Shown here: piece after piece, positions 10,090-18,484 of the stretch
How the letters are laid out: every line of letters starts with the position of its first letter
How positions within the stretch are numbered: the first letter of the stretch is position 1
Origin: an uncultured Methanobrevibacter sp.
Lineage (GTDB): Archaea > Methanobacteriota > Methanobacteria > Methanobacteriales > Methanobacteriaceae
Direction: 5' to 3'
DNA: 64,000 nt
Assembly (NCBI RefSeq): GCF_934746965.1
Contig: NZ_CAKVFS010000002.1
Location: 1 to 64,000 of the forward strand
The notes under the pieces: model-generated
What the model was told of the DNA's origin: nothing
Seen by the model: only the letters and a program-made list of their open reading frames with translations
Database searches by the model: none
Program-made: the position numbers and the translations under genes

Positions 10090-10355
10090 TATTTTCTAGC
10101 CTCGTTTTTGAAATGTTTACGAGCACAGTTTGAGCATAAATACCCACCAAATGGACGATTAGGTCTTTTATGGGTTTTTGCTATTTTGTTAATTTCATAT
10201 GGACGTCCACGTGGAACTCCATGTAATAATTCACCACATTCAGCACAAACATGCTTAGATGGTTTTTTCTTTTTATATCTTAAAACATTTTCTCCGCCAG
10301 GAGTGTTTTTGTAAACTCTTTTGTATGATCTTGATCTATATCTGTTTGCAGGCAT
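10089..10355 (-). CDS. rpl34e: Large ribosomal subunit protein eL34
   Basis: Ribosomal protein L34e, an archaeal/eukaryotic zinc-ribbon protein of the 50S subunit. It opens with the basic MPANRYRSRSYKRVYKNTPGG segment and holds two cysteine pairs, CAEC near residue 37 and CSNC near residue 74, that would bind zinc. The HGVPRGRPYEI segment between them is typical. It lies in the middle of the ribosomal run; a 116-base AT-rich gap separates it from the upstream EMC3-like gene, so a secondary promoter there is possible. Confidence 0.95.
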   Translation of the reverse strand: MPANRYRSRSYKRVYKNTPGGENVLRYKKKKPSKHVCAECGELLHGVPRGRPYEINKIAKTHKRPNRPFGGYLCSNCARKHFKNEARK

Positions 10356-10471
10356 TTAATCACCTAAATTAATTTTAAATAATAAATTTAATAATTGTGT
10401 AATAGCGTATTCAAAATAGAATATTATACTATATTGTTTTCATTATTAATAAATACATAGGTAAGGATTAA

Positions 10472-11047
10472 TTAAAATCCTTGTTTGAAACCTAAAAATT
10501 TCCGTAATATTTGACTCATACCAAATGTACAAATAAAATACCAGAATAACCATCCAATATTATATCCAACAGAATGGCCACCATACATAAAACTACCAAT
10601 AAAATGCCAAATTGGAGCTAATGATACATAAAATGCACCAGGAGGCATAGAAATAACTAAACCACTAATTGGAGAAGCTCTCATCCAAAAGAATATCAAA
10701 ATAATTGGGATAAAAGTAACAATCATAGGTTTAAATGAATTAGTCATCATTTTACTTTGATTTTGCATGATTTCAGCTTGTTGAGCTTGAAGTTTAGCTA
10801 ATTTCTTACCATCACCAGATTTTTGAGCTTCCCTAACTTCTTTTTGGTAATCTTTCATTTTTTGTTGTATTTCATTCATTTCATCTTGGTCAACTAATAA
10901 TTTATTAGCAACTGTAGTTATTAATGAAACAATAAATGCAATAACTAAAACAGTTAATGCTGGATTTTGAGGATTTGGATCTAAAGCAAGTAATGGGCTA
11001 AATACTGCATTTAATGCCTCAAATACCATGTTAAATATGTCAAACAT
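10472..11047 (-). CDS. EMC3/TMCO1-like (DUF106) membrane insertase
   Basis: Archaeal member of the Oxa1/YidC/EMC3/TMCO1 superfamily (DUF106), thought to insert membrane proteins alongside SecYEG. The 191 residues show a first membrane helix near 25-45, then a basic coiled-coil hairpin (about 52-95, DEMNEIQQKMKDYQKEVREAQ), then the hydrophobic core starting at SFKPMIVTFIPIILIFFWM and two further helices before a short basic tail. This topology is that of the archaeal YidC-like proteins. It sits directly after secY and adkA, the usual archaeal place, which supports a role in protein export. Confidence 0.85.
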   Translation of the reverse strand: MFDIFNMVFEALNAVFSPLLALDPNPQNPALTVLVIAFIVSLITTVANKLLVDQDEMNEIQQKMKDYQKEVREAQKSGDGKKLAKLQAQQAEIMQNQSKMMTNSFKPMIVTFIPIILIFFWMRASPISGLVISMPPGAFYVSLAPIWHFIGSFMYGGHSVGYNIGWLFWYFICTFGMSQILRKFLGFKQGF

Positions 11048-11056
11048 GAGATTCCC

Positions 11057-11617
11057 CTATTTATTTAAAACATCGACTAATTTTGAAACTGTAGAAGATA
11101 AATGATTATCATGATTTTCAATTATTTTTACAGTAGCTCCTGTTAAAGTAGCATAAGCCATAGATGCTGCTCTATTCATTTCTTGATGTAATTGAATATC
11201 CTTTGCTTTTTCAATATCTCTTGAACGAGTATCATCATTTAATCTTCTGTAAATAATTTCATCAGGATTAGCTTCAATCATGACAAAAAGATTAGGTTGT
11301 AATTCATTTAAAACCCAACTTGGAAGACCTGGTAAAAATCCAGATGGTGTACTTATAGTACAATGAGTATCTACAATAACATTTTCATTTTCAGATCTTT
11401 CTTTGATTCTTTTCGCTGCTTTTTCCTGAATTTCTTTTTGAACATCAGGAGACAATTTTCTTAAAGCATCCCTATCATCAACAATTTTTTCTTCAATTGC
11501 AATTTCAGTCATTATGTCCCCATAATTTAAATGAACATAATCTACTTCTTCAAGTGCTTTATTAAGCAAAGTGGTACTTCCAGAACCTGGAATACCTGTT
11601 AACACTACCAATTTCAA
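11057..11617 (-). CDS. adkA: Adenylate kinase (archaeal)
   Basis: Interconverts ATP + AMP and 2 ADP. It is the archaeal type, only distantly related to bacterial Adk. The P-loop TGIPGSGSTTLLNKALE is at residues 6-22. Further family segments are LNYGDIMTEIAIEE, RDALRKLSPDVQKEIQEKAAKRI, and DTHCTISTPSGFLPGLPSWVLNEL. Length 186 is standard. It lies between secY and the EMC3-like gene with 9 and 40 base gaps, in the order secY-adkA-DUF106 shared by most euryarchaea. Confidence 0.95.
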   Translation of the reverse strand: MKLVVLTGIPGSGSTTLLNKALEEVDYVHLNYGDIMTEIAIEEKIVDDRDALRKLSPDVQKEIQEKAAKRIKERSENENVIVDTHCTISTPSGFLPGLPSWVLNELQPNLFVMIEANPDEIIYRRLNDDTRSRDIEKAKDIQLHQEMNRAASMAYATLTGATVKIIENHDNHLSSTVSKLVDVLNK

Positions 11618-11657
11618 TTTAATCCCCCATTTTAAAAAGATTAATAAAGAAGAAGAA

Positions 11658-13022
11658 TTAATCTCCTCCTAAAAATTTCCTAAGAACTGGATTTGCTGAC
11701 ATGAGTTGTTCCTCAGCCATTTCTTCATATATTTTATGTATAATACCAACAGTAAGCAATACACCAGTACCTCCACCTAATGCTCCAGTTAAATCTGCAC
11801 AAAATGCAATGATACCAACATAAAGACCACTTATAATAGTAAGTGCTGGAATGTACTTTTTCAATATTTTATATAATTGACGTTTACTGCTTCTGAAACC
11901 TGGTATTTGAATACCTGATTTATAAAGTTGTTCTGAAATTTTCTTAGCATTTAATCCACTAATTTCAACCCATAAATATGAGAATAATATTGCACATAGT
12001 AAGAAGAAAATTGCATATATTATAACACGAATTGGATCAGTAACTAATAAACTAACATCATTTGGTGTAGATAAATACAATGCAATACCACTTACTGCCT
12101 TACCATTAACAATTTCTCCTAAAATTGGGTATCCGATTTTTTGGAAAACACTAGCAAGAAGTGAAACATTAACAAGTAATGCACTAGTTAAAATAACTGG
12201 CATGTTACTAGCATAAACAAATTTTAATGGATATTTACCAACAGAACCTCTAATTCTTCCATGACCTCTTACTGAACCATGAGAAATAGGAATTTCTACC
12301 CTCATAGATTCACCATATACAACAACAAAGAATACTGCTGCTGTTGCAATTAATGGGATTAATAGTGAAAAGTCAACAGAACCTGAACAAATGGATTGGA
12401 TAAATGCAGGGATTGCTCCACCATAAATACCATCAGATCCAGGTATAAAACTGAAAGTACCTACAAGAATAGCCTCACAAACACCAGCTGCAATGAATAA
12501 ACCAATACCACTACCAAATCCCCATTTAGAGATAACTTCATCAAGATAAATTATCAATATTGCTCCAATAACAAGTTGAAGGAATAACACACCAAGATAT
12601 GAATTATCTATTGGTACTAAACTACCAGTTAATACTAATACACCTGCTTCAAACATAGTAAATACTATGGATAAAATTTTTTGTGTAGCCTGATACTGAG
12701 ATTTATCCTCAGGAGAAGACAAATCTAAATCTAACAACTTGGAACCAACTAACAATTGCAATACAATTGATGCAGTTACAATAGGTCCAATTCCCAATGT
12801 TAAAATTGAACCAAAACTTCCCGCCATAACTGCTCTTAATTGAGCAAATTGGTCCACTGCTGCAGAACTCAAACCATATAATGGTATTTCAGTTAATATA
12901 TAGTATAATACCAAAATAAGAGCAGTCCATTTAAGTTTTTCATTAAAATCTTCATGATGAACCGGAGATTTTACTTCAGGTAAAAACTTAAATAATGGCT
13001 CTAAAACTTTTAATGATGACAT
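11658..13022 (-). CDS. secY: Protein translocase subunit SecY
   Basis: Channel-forming subunit of the SecYE-beta translocase in the cytoplasmic membrane. The 454 residues contain ten strongly hydrophobic segments. The first follows the N-terminal LEPLFKFLPEV amphipathic stretch, and the plug region follows near IPLYGLSSAAVDQFAQLRAVMAGSFGSILTLGIGPIVTASIVLQLL. The cytosolic loop IPISHGSVRGHGRIRGSVGKYPLKF is archaeal in type. The C-terminal GGGTGVLLTVGIIHKIYEE motif is conserved. It follows rpl15, as in nearly all archaea and bacteria. Confidence 0.97.
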   Translation of the reverse strand: MSSLKVLEPLFKFLPEVKSPVHHEDFNEKLKWTALILVLYYILTEIPLYGLSSAAVDQFAQLRAVMAGSFGSILTLGIGPIVTASIVLQLLVGSKLLDLDLSSPEDKSQYQATQKILSIVFTMFEAGVLVLTGSLVPIDNSYLGVLFLQLVIGAILIIYLDEVISKWGFGSGIGLFIAAGVCEAILVGTFSFIPGSDGIYGGAIPAFIQSICSGSVDFSLLIPLIATAAVFFVVVYGESMRVEIPISHGSVRGHGRIRGSVGKYPLKFVYASNMPVILTSALLVNVSLLASVFQKIGYPILGEIVNGKAVSGIALYLSTPNDVSLLVTDPIRVIIYAIFFLLCAILFSYLWVEISGLNAKKISEQLYKSGIQIPGFRSSKRQLYKILKKYIPALTIISGLYVGIIAFCADLTGALGGGTGVLLTVGIIHKIYEEMAEEQLMSANPVLRKFLGGD

Positions 13023-13054
13023 TTTATTCCTCTAATAAGAAAGGAAAAAAGAAA

Positions 13055-13492
13055 CTATAATTCTATAGCTTCTCCTCCCATTTCTTCAATCTTCTCAATA
13101 GCTGAAGCAGAGAACTGAGGTGAGGAAATAACAAATGATTTAGTTATTTTACCTTTAGCTAAAACTTTATCATAACCTAATTCAGTAACATCAATAACAA
13201 TAGAATCTCCATCTTTAGATGCTTTACCACTTTCAATTAAATTATCAGCTTGTTCTTCTAAATAACTTAAATTAACTGGATTGGATTTTTTAATCATTTT
13301 TTGAGGTCTTTTGAATCCATGTTTACCATAATGGTCTGGGTCAAATTTTGCAGTCCAAGTCCAATGTTGTTTAGAAGCTCCTGCATTACCTCTACCACCT
13401 TTGTTACCTGCACCTCTACGTTTTTTGGTACAACCTCCACCATTGGATCTAGAACCTCTGAGTTTATTAATTTTACGTTTTGATCTAATCAT
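13055..13492 (-). CDS. rpl15: Large ribosomal subunit protein uL15
   Basis: Ribosomal protein L15 of the 50S subunit. The basic N-terminus (MIRSKRKINKLRGSRSNGG, then a Gly/Arg-rich GAGNKGGRGNAG stretch) and the C-terminal Rossmann-like DKVLAKGKITKSFVISSPQFSASA domain are diagnostic of archaeal L15. I place the start at the ATG at 13490-13492; a longer in-frame reading adds 12 residues that overlap rpl30 and have no family match. The gene lies between rpl30 and secY in the spc cluster. Confidence 0.93.
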   Translation of the reverse strand: MIRSKRKINKLRGSRSNGGGCTKKRRGAGNKGGRGNAGASKQHWTWTAKFDPDHYGKHGFKRPQKMIKKSNPVNLSYLEEQADNLIESGKASKDGDSIVIDVTELGYDKVLAKGKITKSFVISSPQFSASAIEKIEEMGGEAIEL

Positions 13493-13508
13493 ATTATACA
13501 CCTTAAAC

Positions 13509-13967
13509 TTAAAGCATTCTTTCTGCAAGATCTTTGATATTTTCTCCCCTGTAACCTAAAGATCCACCTTCTTTAACAGAAAGACGGATGTCTTCATAAC
13601 CTTTTCTTGGAGGGTGTAAACGGAATACAGGTTTAATATCTAAGTCCATTAATTTAACTTCACCAGCAATTACGCCTTTAGCTAATTCTTCAATATTGTT
13701 GTAATCAGAATTTTCAGCTACATATTCATCAGTAACTTTGTTGTTACCAGTAAATTTACCTCTTTTAGCAATAATTTCAGCTAAAAGATCTGCGTCAATT
13801 TCTCCCCAAGTAATGTAATCCTTAGCTTTTTGAAGCATACCATTATAACTTGGAGTATCTTCAACTAAAACTGCATGGCTAATTCTGTTAAGTCTTAACA
13901 TGTCTAAAGTATCAGCGATGTTTTTAATAACACCAGTAGTTCCTCTAACTCTTATAACTAAAAACAT
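13509..13967 (-). CDS. rpl30: Large ribosomal subunit protein uL30
   Basis: Ribosomal protein L30 of the 50S subunit in the long archaeal/eukaryotic (L7e-like) form, about 152 residues. The N-terminal LVIRVRGTTGVIKNIADTLDMLRLNRISHAVLVEDTPSYNGML is the conserved RNA-binding core. The C-terminal PVFRLHPPRKGYEDI extension is archaeal. The ATG at 13965-13967 was chosen because GGTGAT lies six bases upstream; the ATG four codons earlier would sit before that ribosome site. Order rps5-rpl30-rpl15 is canonical. Confidence 0.93.
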   Translation of the reverse strand: MFLVIRVRGTTGVIKNIADTLDMLRLNRISHAVLVEDTPSYNGMLQKAKDYITWGEIDADLLAEIIAKRGKFTGNNKVTDEYVAENSDYNNIEELAKGVIAGEVKLMDLDIKPVFRLHPPRKGYEDIRLSVKEGGSLGYRGENIKDLAERML

Positions 13968-13979
13968 ATTGATCACCAT

Positions 13980-14621
13980 CTAATATTTAACTCCCATTTT
14001 TTTGAGGTCAGCTTCACTAGCTTTAACTGCACTTAAAGTTTTTAAAGCATCAAATACAGCATTAGCAAAGTTTACAGTAGTTTGGGTTTGACCAAAAGAT
14101 TGGGACCATACATCTTTAATACCCGCAAGATTTAAAATAGTTTTTCCAACATCTCCAACTACTAAACCTACTCCAGCAGGTGCAGGCATAAGAGATACAC
14201 TTACACTACTTGCTTTACCTTGTACTTTGAAAGGTACTGTGTGTTCTTTACCACAAACACAACCCCAATCTCCACAACCTCTTCTTACTTTAATAAGATT
14301 GTATTTAGCATTGTCTACAGCTTTCCTGATAGCTGGACCTACCTCTTTAGCTTTTCCTTGACCTAATCCAACATAACCGTTTTTGTTACCTACAGCAACA
14401 ATTACTCTGAAGTTAACTTTCCTACCGGATTTGTGCATTCTTTGAACTAAGTTAACATCCATTACTTCTTCTTCTAAATCTGGAACTAAAGCATCAACAA
14501 TTTCTAATTCCATTATAGGAAGACCTTTTTCAAAGATTTCATCAATATCTGTAATGGTTCCTTCTTTAACTAATCTACCCATTTTAGTTTTAGGTTCCCA
14601 TTCATCTATATTAAAACTCAT
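13980..14621 (-). CDS. rps5: Small ribosomal subunit protein uS5
   Basis: Ribosomal protein S5, needed for translational accuracy in the 30S subunit. The 213-residue archaeal form has an N-terminal extension (WEPKTKMGRLVKEGTI). The double-stranded-RNA-binding domain RKVNFRVIVAVGNKNGYVGLGQGKAKEVGPAIRKAVDNAK follows at about 70-110, then the loop GCGDWGCVCGKEHTVPF with archaeal cysteines, and the C-terminal domain ending near KKMGVKY. It lies between rpl18 (2-base gap) and rpl30 in the spc order. Confidence 0.97.
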   Translation of the reverse strand: MSFNIDEWEPKTKMGRLVKEGTITDIDEIFEKGLPIMELEIVDALVPDLEEEVMDVNLVQRMHKSGRKVNFRVIVAVGNKNGYVGLGQGKAKEVGPAIRKAVDNAKYNLIKVRRGCGDWGCVCGKEHTVPFKVQGKASSVSVSLMPAPAGVGLVVGDVGKTILNLAGIKDVWSQSFGQTQTTVNFANAVFDALKTLSAVKASEADLKKMGVKY

Positions 14622-14623
14622 AG

Positions 14624-15205
14624 TTATTCCTCTGCCTCATCGATATTCTTTTTGGTTTCTTCAAAGTTTTTAGGTAAATCTGCTGGTTGAAGACCTCTTT
14701 TTAAATACTTTGAAAATAATTTTGCAATTTCATCATCATCTAAAGACTCAGCATAGTTTGCTACGTGTTCTCCATTAATACGAGATTCTTCTGGTAAAAC
14801 AGAGTCACCATAAGGAATATCTAAACCTGCATCTACAGCACCTTTAAGAGCTGCGAATACTTTAGATCCTTTAATAGCAGATTTTAAACCAATGTCTAAA
14901 ATTGCAGAGTCAATACCTTTAGCTAATGCTCTTTTAGCACAGAGGTAACCAGTTAAATATACTGCAGAAGTATTTCCTGCCCCACCTAAGTAACCATAAT
15001 TAGCTAATTGTTTACTTACAGCAGATGCTAAAGTAATATCTCCTTCAGGAGCATAATCAATAACTTGAACAGTTGCATGAGCATTAGAAAGTCTTACAAC
15101 TAAACGAGATTTGTCATAATCAACTAATTTCATTCTAGCTGCATAATCGGTTTTTCCTTCTCTTCTCCTTCTAAATGGTACTTTGTAATTTGATCCTTGA
15201 GCCAC
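14624..15205 (-). CDS. rpl18: Large ribosomal subunit protein uL18
   Basis: Ribosomal protein L18 (eukaryotic L5 type), which binds 5S rRNA in the central protuberance. Diagnostic segments are YKVPFRRRREGKTDYAARMKLV at the N-terminus, KSRLVVRLSNAHATVQVIDYAPEGD, and GYLCAKRALAKGI. Length 193 fits the archaeal protein, which is longer than bacterial L18. A good GGAGGAAT ribosome site precedes the ATG. rpl19e lies 11 bases upstream and rps5 2 bases downstream. Confidence 0.96.
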   Translation of the reverse strand: MAQGSNYKVPFRRRREGKTDYAARMKLVDYDKSRLVVRLSNAHATVQVIDYAPEGDITLASAVSKQLANYGYLGGAGNTSAVYLTGYLCAKRALAKGIDSAILDIGLKSAIKGSKVFAALKGAVDAGLDIPYGDSVLPEESRINGEHVANYAESLDDDEIAKLFSKYLKRGLQPADLPKNFEETKKNIDEAEE

Positions 15206-15216
15206 GTTTATTCCTC

Positions 15217-15663
15217 CTATTTAATTAAATCATGGTCACGAGCATATGTTTTCATGTAAGATTTACTTCTGAAAGCACCACCCTTAGCCATTTTATATAA
15301 CTTACGGTATGTAGTAGCATCAATTTCGTTTGCATCACGCATTTCTTTAAGGTCTTTTCTTAAAGCCCTAATTGTAGTCATCCATTCTTGTTTTTTAGGA
15401 TTACGAGCTTTTTTAGCTCCTTTTACACTACCTCTACCTTTCCTTTTTCCTTTTTTCTTTTGTTCCGCTAATTTTTTAGATCTGTAGCTACTAATACCTT
15501 TTTGAGGTTTTGCTTTAATAGCTCCATCATTTATTAACTGCTTTACACCTTCCCTAGTAATTGCCATGGATACTTCTTCCATCCTTTCAGGATCAATCCA
15601 TACACGATTGAGTCCTACTTTAAGTATACTAGCAGCTAATCTTTTTTGAGTTGTAAGATTCAT
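15217..15663 (-). CDS. rpl19e: Large ribosomal subunit protein eL19
   Basis: Ribosomal protein L19e, archaeal/eukaryotic, a long basic helical protein of the 50S subunit. The N-terminal MNLTTQKRLAASILKVGLNRVWIDPERMEEVSMAITREGVKQLI is highly conserved, followed by the basic GKRKGRGSVKGAKKARNPKK stretch and YRKLYKMAKGGAFRS. Its upstream gap of 127 bases, unusually wide for this operon, contains three inverted repeats (see the separate entry) and could control this gene. Confidence 0.96.
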   Translation of the reverse strand: MNLTTQKRLAASILKVGLNRVWIDPERMEEVSMAITREGVKQLINDGAIKAKPQKGISSYRSKKLAEQKKKGKRKGRGSVKGAKKARNPKKQEWMTTIRALRKDLKEMRDANEIDATTYRKLYKMAKGGAFRSKSYMKTYARDHDLIK

Positions 15664-15681
15664 ATATATAATCCTCCATTT

Positions 15682-15764
15682 TCAGCATAGCTGATAAATT
15701 TAGATAAAAAATCTAAATTCCCTTTAAATCAGAAAAATCAATTCAAAAAACCCGGAATTGATTT
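15682..15764 (-). promoter_or_regulatory. Cluster of hairpins between rpl32e and rpl19e
   Basis: The 127-base gap inside the ribosomal operon holds three perfect inverted repeats: TCAGC/GCTGA (15682-15686 and 15690-15694), a 9-base stem (15697-15705 and 15711-15719, 5-base A loop) and a 10-base stem (15735-15744 and 15755-15764, 10-base loop). Read on the transcribed minus strand they form a structured leader 19 to 101 bases ahead of the rpl19e start. None is followed by a clean T-run, so an RNA-level control or processing site is as likely as a terminator. Confidence 0.5.
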
Positions 15765-15790
15765 AACTTGAATAAATGTGAATATAATAT

Positions 15791-16120
15791 TTATTTATTT
15801 AAAACTTTAATACCTAATTCAGATGCTTTTTCCAACATCATGTCTTTTTTCCTTTTACCAATAGAAGCACTTATCCTTGCAGCATCAGTTGCTGGATTTA
15901 AGTCTTCTAATTCTGCCATATTATGAACAAGAACATCATTATAACCTGAAGGATGTAAATCCCTAACAGCTCTAGGAGTTCTGTAACCAATAGCAGGCAT
16001 GTCAGGTTTTCCTGCTTCATATCTTCTCATTTTACTGGTTTTACCCCTAGGACGTCTCCATTTGATTCCAAGTTTTTTATAACGAGCATACTCTTGTCTT
16101 TTAAATCTTTTATTAGCCAT
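15791..16120 (-). CDS. rpl32e: Large ribosomal subunit protein eL32
   Basis: Ribosomal protein L32e of the 50S subunit, archaeal/eukaryotic. The core FKRQEYARYKKLGIKWRRPRGKTSKMRRYEAGKPDMPAIGYRTPRAVRDLHPSG is very close to the family consensus, and the VHNMAELEDLNPATDAARISASIGKRKK tail is typical. The 109 residues make a short version without the long N-terminal extension of some archaea. It is followed by a structured 127-base gap rather than the usual few bases before rpl19e. Confidence 0.96.
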   Translation of the reverse strand: MANKRFKRQEYARYKKLGIKWRRPRGKTSKMRRYEAGKPDMPAIGYRTPRAVRDLHPSGYNDVLVHNMAELEDLNPATDAARISASIGKRKKDMMLEKASELGIKVLNK

Positions 16121-16135
16121 TTAATCACCAATTCC

Positions 16136-16672
16136 TTATTCTTTGCTAATTAAATATATTCCGTCTTGGAATACTCTAGGATCTCTTCCCCTAATTTTAG
16201 TTGCTTGTTCTAAGTTAGCCATAGTTTGACCAACATGTTCCTTATTAATACCAGTAATTGTAACCTCATCACCTTTAACTACTACCTTAGCACTACCAAC
16301 AATTTTAGCAGTTCTTGGGTGTCTTTCCCCGAGGAAATTATCAATTACCACAATATCTTTGTTTACTTTCACAGTCATTGGAAAGTGAGCAAAAACAATT
16401 TTCATATGATATTCAAAACCATCAGTTACACCAGTAATCATATTAGTAATATGAGCTTTAGTGGTTCCAATCATAGCTTTGTCCTTTTTTCTTGGGAATG
16501 AAGTTTCTAAAACAACATTGTTTTCAACTTCATTAATATCTACATTTGGATATGTAAATTTTCTGGAGTCTTCTCCATTAGGTCCTTTTACAGTGACCTC
16601 ATTATTATTAATTATAACTTCAACGCCTTCAGGGATTTCAATTTCTTCCCTTATAGCTGCAGCTACTACCAT
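16136..16672 (-). CDS. rpl6: Large ribosomal subunit protein uL6
   Basis: Ribosomal protein L6, two-domain protein near the GTPase-associated centre of the 50S subunit. Archaeal signatures include IEIPEGVEVIINNNEVTVKGPNGE at the N-terminus, the HITNMITGVTDGFEYHMKIVFAHFPM segment around residue 90, and the second-domain motif NFLGERHPRTAKIVG. Length 178 is standard. The ATG has a GGTGATA site just upstream. Position between rps8 and rpl32e is canonical for archaea. Confidence 0.96.
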   Translation of the reverse strand: MVVAAAIREEIEIPEGVEVIINNNEVTVKGPNGEDSRKFTYPNVDINEVENNVVLETSFPRKKDKAMIGTTKAHITNMITGVTDGFEYHMKIVFAHFPMTVKVNKDIVVIDNFLGERHPRTAKIVGSAKVVVKGDEVTITGINKEHVGQTMANLEQATKIRGRDPRVFQDGIYLISKE

Positions 16673-16680
16673 ATTATCAC

Positions 16681-17073
16681 CTAATACATGTAAGCCAACA
16701 AACGTCCACCAATTCCTCTTTCTTTTGCCTCATAATGAGTCATAATTCCTTCAGGAGTTGTAACGATTAAAATACCAAAATTTTTTGCTGGCAAATATCT
16801 TTTTTCAAATTTCTCAAATTCATCTTTTTTAACAGCATGACGAGGTTTGATAACACCACATTTATTAATGTTACCTTTTAATTCCACATTGAATTTACCT
16901 GCCCTGTTATCATCAACATATTCAAAATTACCAATGTAATTTTCTTTTTGCATTGTGCTTAAAACTTCTCCAATTAATTTGGATGCAGGGGAAATAACAC
17001 AAGAGTCTTTTACTTGTAATTCGTTATTTCTAATATTAGTTAAAGCATCAGCAAGTGGATCCATGAGACTCAT
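16681..17073 (-). CDS. rps8: Small ribosomal subunit protein uS8
   Basis: Ribosomal protein S8, a primary binder of 16S rRNA helix 21 and, in several organisms, a translational repressor of the spc genes. The start MSLMDPLADALTNIRNNE and the C-terminal RNA-binding segment GILIVTTPEGIMTHYEAKERGIGGRLLAYMY are conserved archaeal S8 motifs. Length 130 is standard. It follows the short rps14 gene after a 12-base gap. Confidence 0.96.
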   Translation of the reverse strand: MSLMDPLADALTNIRNNELQVKDSCVISPASKLIGEVLSTMQKENYIGNFEYVDDNRAGKFNVELKGNINKCGVIKPRHAVKKDEFEKFEKRYLPAKNFGILIVTTPEGIMTHYEAKERGIGGRLLAYMY

Positions 17074-17085
17074 ATTAAAACACCT

Positions 17086-17229
17086 CTAATTATATTTTTT
17101 AAAACCTATTTTAGGAGCTATTTCCCTAAAGCATTGTCTGCATAAGTTAAGTCCATATCTACTAATCATAGCAGAGTGGTCTCCGCAACGAGTACATTTT
17201 TTTGCAGCTTTTCCATATTTTCTTGGCAA
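17086..17229 (-). CDS. rps14: Small ribosomal subunit protein uS14, TTG start
   Basis: A 47-residue zinc-binding S14 of the 30S subunit. The translation begins PRKYGKAAKKCTRCGDHSAM and continues through ISRYGLNLCRQCFREIA to the end FKKYN. Two CxxC pairs (residues 12/15 and 30/33) would bind zinc. The initiation codon is TTG at 17227-17229, preceded at the usual distance by GGTGAT, and no ATG exists in the right place. It fills the gap between rpl5 and rps8 exactly where archaeal S14 belongs, so the call is firm despite its small size. Confidence 0.95.
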   Translation of the reverse strand: MPRKYGKAAKKCTRCGDHSAMISRYGLNLCRQCFREIAPKIGFKKYN

Positions 17230-17245
17230 AATATCACCTTAACAT

Positions 17246-17758
17246 TTATTCTGTCACATAATTGACATTAAAATTATCTTCCATATATTTCATAGTTTCT
17301 TCTTTAGAAATTCTATGTTTTACAGGAACTTTCTTTTGTTGGATTCTTCTTTTAGCAATCCTGTAACCTGGTTTCTCAAAAGTAACAGATACATTCATAC
17401 CAAAAATTCCAATATCAGGATTATATTTCATACCTGGAATATCAATATGTTCTTTAATACCAAAGGAAAGATTTCCTTGGTTATCAAATTGGGTAGGTTT
17501 GATATTTTTATTAATTCCTTCTAAAACCATTTCAATAGCCTTATCAGCTTTTTCTCCACGTAAAGTTAATTTACATGCGATTGGTTGACGTTTTCTAATA
17601 CCAAATTCTGGATTGGTAACTTTAGAAAATGTTTTAACTGGAGTTTGATCGAACATTTGTTCTAAGAGAGTTATAGCACGAGATAATTTTTCACCTGCTT
17701 CTCCAACACCAATGCTGACAGTAGCTTTAGAAATTTGTACTTCGTTCATTGGGTTCAT
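17246..17758 (-). CDS. rpl5: Large ribosomal subunit protein uL5
   Basis: Ribosomal protein L5, which contacts 5S rRNA and P-site tRNA. Recognisable segments are VSIGVGEAGEKLSRAITLLEQM, the NPEFGIRKRQPIACKLTLRGEKA stretch, and SFGIKEHIDIPGMKYNPDIGIFGMNVSVTFEKPGYRIAKRR. The first ATG (17756-17758) overlaps the rps4e stop in an ATGA arrangement and has GGAGG seven bases upstream, so it is preferred over the ATG three codons later. Length 170 is normal. Confidence 0.96.
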   Translation of the reverse strand: MNPMNEVQISKATVSIGVGEAGEKLSRAITLLEQMFDQTPVKTFSKVTNPEFGIRKRQPIACKLTLRGEKADKAIEMVLEGINKNIKPTQFDNQGNLSFGIKEHIDIPGMKYNPDIGIFGMNVSVTFEKPGYRIAKRRIQQKKVPVKHRISKEETMKYMEDNFNVNYVTE

Positions 17759-18483
17759 TTATTAACCTCCAATAAGGATATTGCTGGTGCATCGTCACCA
17801 ACTACAAATGCATAATCTTTTAAAGTTAAAAATTCATCTTTAGCACTATTTTCAATAACAATAGTATTAGGGTTAGAAGATTCATTTACAATAATCTCAG
17901 AAACAGTACCTAATTCACCAATGTGTTTACCACCAGTAATAAGTACATTAGCACCTTCTTTTAATTCGAAAACTTCATTGATTTCGTGATCAGGTACTTT
18001 TAAGTTAACAACATCTCCAACATTGTAATCATTTTCATCAATAATTACATTTTTACCATCATGAAGATTAACTTGGATTTTTCCACCTTTAATAGTAGAT
18101 TTGTTAACAATTTTACATAATTTACTATCATTTTCTTCAATTTTGTTTAATTGTAATCTTCCTTTTTTATCTAAAAGAACTCTATAAACTTCACCAGTTT
18201 TTGGGATTTCAATAATATCCATAAAACCAACTGGGAATTTATAATCTTTAATTACTCTTCCATCTACAAGAACATTACCTGAGTTGATGATTCTTTTAGC
18301 TTCCCTAGAATTATCAGCTAATTTTAAAATATCTCTAATAACTAAAGTTAAAGATAAAGAATTCTCAATAGAATGTGAACCTGCTGAAGGTTTAACAGTC
18401 CAGGTATCTTCTTTAGGATGAATAGGCCAAGTTTTTGGTGCTTTATATGTTTTTAAATGTTTTCTAGATCCCATTTTAGCCAT
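17755..18483 (-). CDS. rps4e: Small ribosomal subunit protein eS4
   Basis: Ribosomal protein S4e, an archaeal/eukaryotic protein of the 30S subunit. The start MGSRKHLKTYKAPKTWPIHPKEDTWTVKPSAGSHS is nearly invariant. An S4-type RNA-binding fold follows (AKRIINSGNVLVDGRVIKDYKFPVGFMDII), then a central domain and a C-terminal KOW motif (NVLITGGKHIGELGTVSEI). Length 242 is standard. Stop and the rpl5 start overlap by four bases; rpl24 lies one base upstream. Confidence 0.97.
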   Translation of the reverse strand: MAKMGSRKHLKTYKAPKTWPIHPKEDTWTVKPSAGSHSIENSLSLTLVIRDILKLADNSREAKRIINSGNVLVDGRVIKDYKFPVGFMDIIEIPKTGEVYRVLLDKKGRLQLNKIEENDSKLCKIVNKSTIKGGKIQVNLHDGKNVIIDENDYNVGDVVNLKVPDHEINEVFELKEGANVLITGGKHIGELGTVSEIIVNESSNPNTIVIENSAKDEFLTLKDYAFVVGDDAPAISLLEVNK

Positions 18484-18484
18484 T

